NCBI RefSeq assembly: GCF_027706845.1
Contig: NZ_JAQGCZ010000003.1
Location: forward strand, 310,001 to 374,000
Direction of reading: 5' to 3'
DNA length: 64,000 bases
Source: Mycolicibacterium sp. BiH015
GTDB taxonomy: Bacteria; Actinomycetota; Actinomycetes; Mycobacteriales; Mycobacteriaceae
Shown: piece by piece, positions 63,343-64,000 of the stretch
Position numbering within the stretch: the stretch's first letter is position 1
Layout: each line of letters starts with the position of its first letter
Program-made: the position numbers and the translations under genes
Notes under the pieces: model-generated
Databases searched by the model: none
Told to the model about the DNA's origin: nothing
What the model saw: the letters and a program-made list of their open reading frames with translations, nothing else

Positions 63343-63362
63343 TCACGACCAAACGCCGAAAG

Positions 63363-63833
63363 TCATGTGCGCCTGACGAGCCGCACGCCGAGCTCGTCAG
63401 GCGCGACGTGATGCCCTTCGGCGCAGACGATCTCGACGCTCGCCTGCGCGCCGCAGCCCAGGTGCGTCATCCGCAGCGGCGTGTCGTCGATGTGCTTGCG
63501 GCCCCATTCGAACATCGCCCACACCACCGGCATGAACTCCGTCCCCGCCTCGGTGAGGACGTATTCGTCGCGCGCTCGCTGTCCCGGTTCCCGATAGGGA
63601 CGCTTGGTCAGCAGACCTGCGTCCACGAGTTCGGACAGGCGCGCCGACGTCGCGGCCTTGGTGATGCCGACGCGGCGCGCGAAATCGTCGAAGCGGGTGG
63701 TGCCGTAGTAGGCCTCGCGCATCAGCAGCATGGCTGACTTGGTGCCCACCAGTGCCATCGTCTTCTCGATCGGGCACTGGCCGACCGCCGACCACGTCGT
63801 GCGGTCGGCCAGTGGTCCCTGCAGGACTGTCAT
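63363..63833 (-). CDS. HxlR-family winged-helix regulator
   Basis: The 156-residue protein is a HxlR-type MarR-like regulator: PIEKTMALVGTKSAMLLMRE, RVGITKAATSARLSELVDAG, LLTKRPYREPGQRARDEY and VLTEAGTEF. The start at ATG 63833 has GGAG eight bases upstream; GTG 63842 and ATG 63839 lie a few codons before it but are too close to that site. It is divergent from a thiolase gene, which it probably controls. Its 3' end carries a long inverted repeat shared with the convergent BtpA gene end. Confidence 0.9.
   Translation of the reverse strand: MTVLQGPLADRTTWSAVGQCPIEKTMALVGTKSAMLLMREAYYGTTRFDDFARRVGITKAATSARLSELVDAGLLTKRPYREPGQRARDEYVLTEAGTEFMPVVWAMFEWGRKHIDDTPLRMTHLGCGAQASVEIVCAEGHHVAPDELGVRLVRRT
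63369..63404. terminator. 13-bp perfect inverted repeat at the convergent gene ends
   Basis: GCGCCTGACGAGC (63369-63381) and GCTCGTCAGGCGC (63392-63404) pair perfectly around a 10-base loop. The repeat lies in the last codons of the HxlR gene and 26 bases beyond the BtpA stop, so it could end transcription from both directions. There is no T-run; mycobacterial terminators often lack one. Confidence 0.6.
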
Positions 63834-63885
63834 GTACATCACTCCACGGCTGGGTTGTTGTGACTGAACCTAGGTGTTACATCTA

Positions 63886-63891
63886 AGTATA
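63886..63891 (-). promoter_or_regulatory. -10 box of the HxlR gene
   Basis: TATACT on the minus strand matches TANNNT in an AT-rich patch (ATCTAAGTATAG) between the divergent HxlR and thiolase starts, about 52 bases from the HxlR ATG. The patch may also bind the regulator. Confidence 0.45.
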
Positions 63892-63929
63892 GAGAGCAGT
63901 ACTCAGCGAAGAGTCGTCTAGGAGTGAAC

Positions 63930-64000
63930 ATGGCGCAATATTCGGACCGCGACGCCGTCATCGTCGGCGCGGTACGTACCCCCGTCGGCAAGGGAAAGGC
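63930..64000 (+). CDS. Thiolase (acetyl-CoA acyltransferase), N-terminal part
   Basis: Only the first 23 codons are present. They read MAQYSDRDAVIVGAVRTPVG then KGKG, the usual thiolase opening before the CoA-binding region. The ATG has GGAG six bases upstream. Function beyond the family level (beta-oxidation or acetoacetyl-CoA thiolase) cannot be judged from the fragment. It is divergent from the HxlR regulator. Confidence 0.8.
   Translation, partial: MAQYSDRDAVIVGAVRTPVGKGK

Overview
The window is a high-GC chromosomal segment of a fast-growing mycobacterium (Mycolicibacterium type). The evidence is the mIHF-gmk pair, the pyrR-pyrB-pyrC-(membrane protein)-carA-carB-pyrF order, the alaS-ruvX-mltG-aroE and aroC-aroK-aroB order, many GTG starts, TANNNT -10 boxes directly in front of start codons (leaderless genes), a mycobacterial SOS box and a SigF-type promoter. 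Two blocks that lie far apart in M. tuberculosis (the Rv1379-Rv1389 and Rv2531c-Rv2569c regions) are close together here, separated by about 14 kb of accessory genes. No tRNA, rRNA, CRISPR array or insertion sequence was seen.

Layout. 1-9672: nucleotide block on the minus strand (gmk, mIHF, then the pyr operon read from pyrR at 9566 to pyrF at 870), with a PyrR-binding hairpin in front of pyrR. 9673-17121: a large secreted beta-propeller protein with an internal duplication, and a LuxR-family ATPase regulator. 17234-21708: a tightly overlapping plus-strand operon of an importer lipoprotein, an ATPase, a double-length permease and a cytoplasmic beta-lactamase-like hydrolase. 21747-23006: a DUF222-HNH gene with an SOS box across its first codons. 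23019-26608: CitE-like lyase, a conserved hypothetical, nusB, efp, pepQ. 26642-28088: two plus-strand membrane proteins. 28058-37577: minus-strand shikimate genes, a small prepilin peptidase, mltG, ruvX, alaS. 37632-39561: YjbQ, a stress membrane protein with SigF promoter and terminator, and an ArsR-SRPBCC pair. 39645-44538: rarA, DUF3097, an ASCH-like gene, and an SDR-NTF2-SDR trio. 44542-52583: a four-gene coupled block (DUF2126 transglutaminase, circularly permuted ATP-grasp/alpha-E, transglutaminase, zinc metallopeptidase-like). 52670-55100: PE-PPE-domain secreted hydrolase and DUF389 membrane protein. 55226-63342: a DeoR-controlled carbohydrate locus (FGGY kinase, ABC importer, SDR, BtpA/SgcQ protein). 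63363-64000: HxlR regulator and the start of a thiolase gene.

How the genes work together. The pyr operon makes UMP and is probably feedback-controlled by PyrR at translation. The aro genes make chorismate, but the expected aroQ is absent at its usual place next to aroB. The DeoR locus forms a complete import-phosphorylate-oxidise-cleave set of unknown substrate. The transglutaminase/ATP-grasp block looks like a peptide-ligation and peptide-cleavage system whose chemistry is unproven. These two, together with the LuxR/importer/hydrolase cluster, are the best candidates for undescribed biology.
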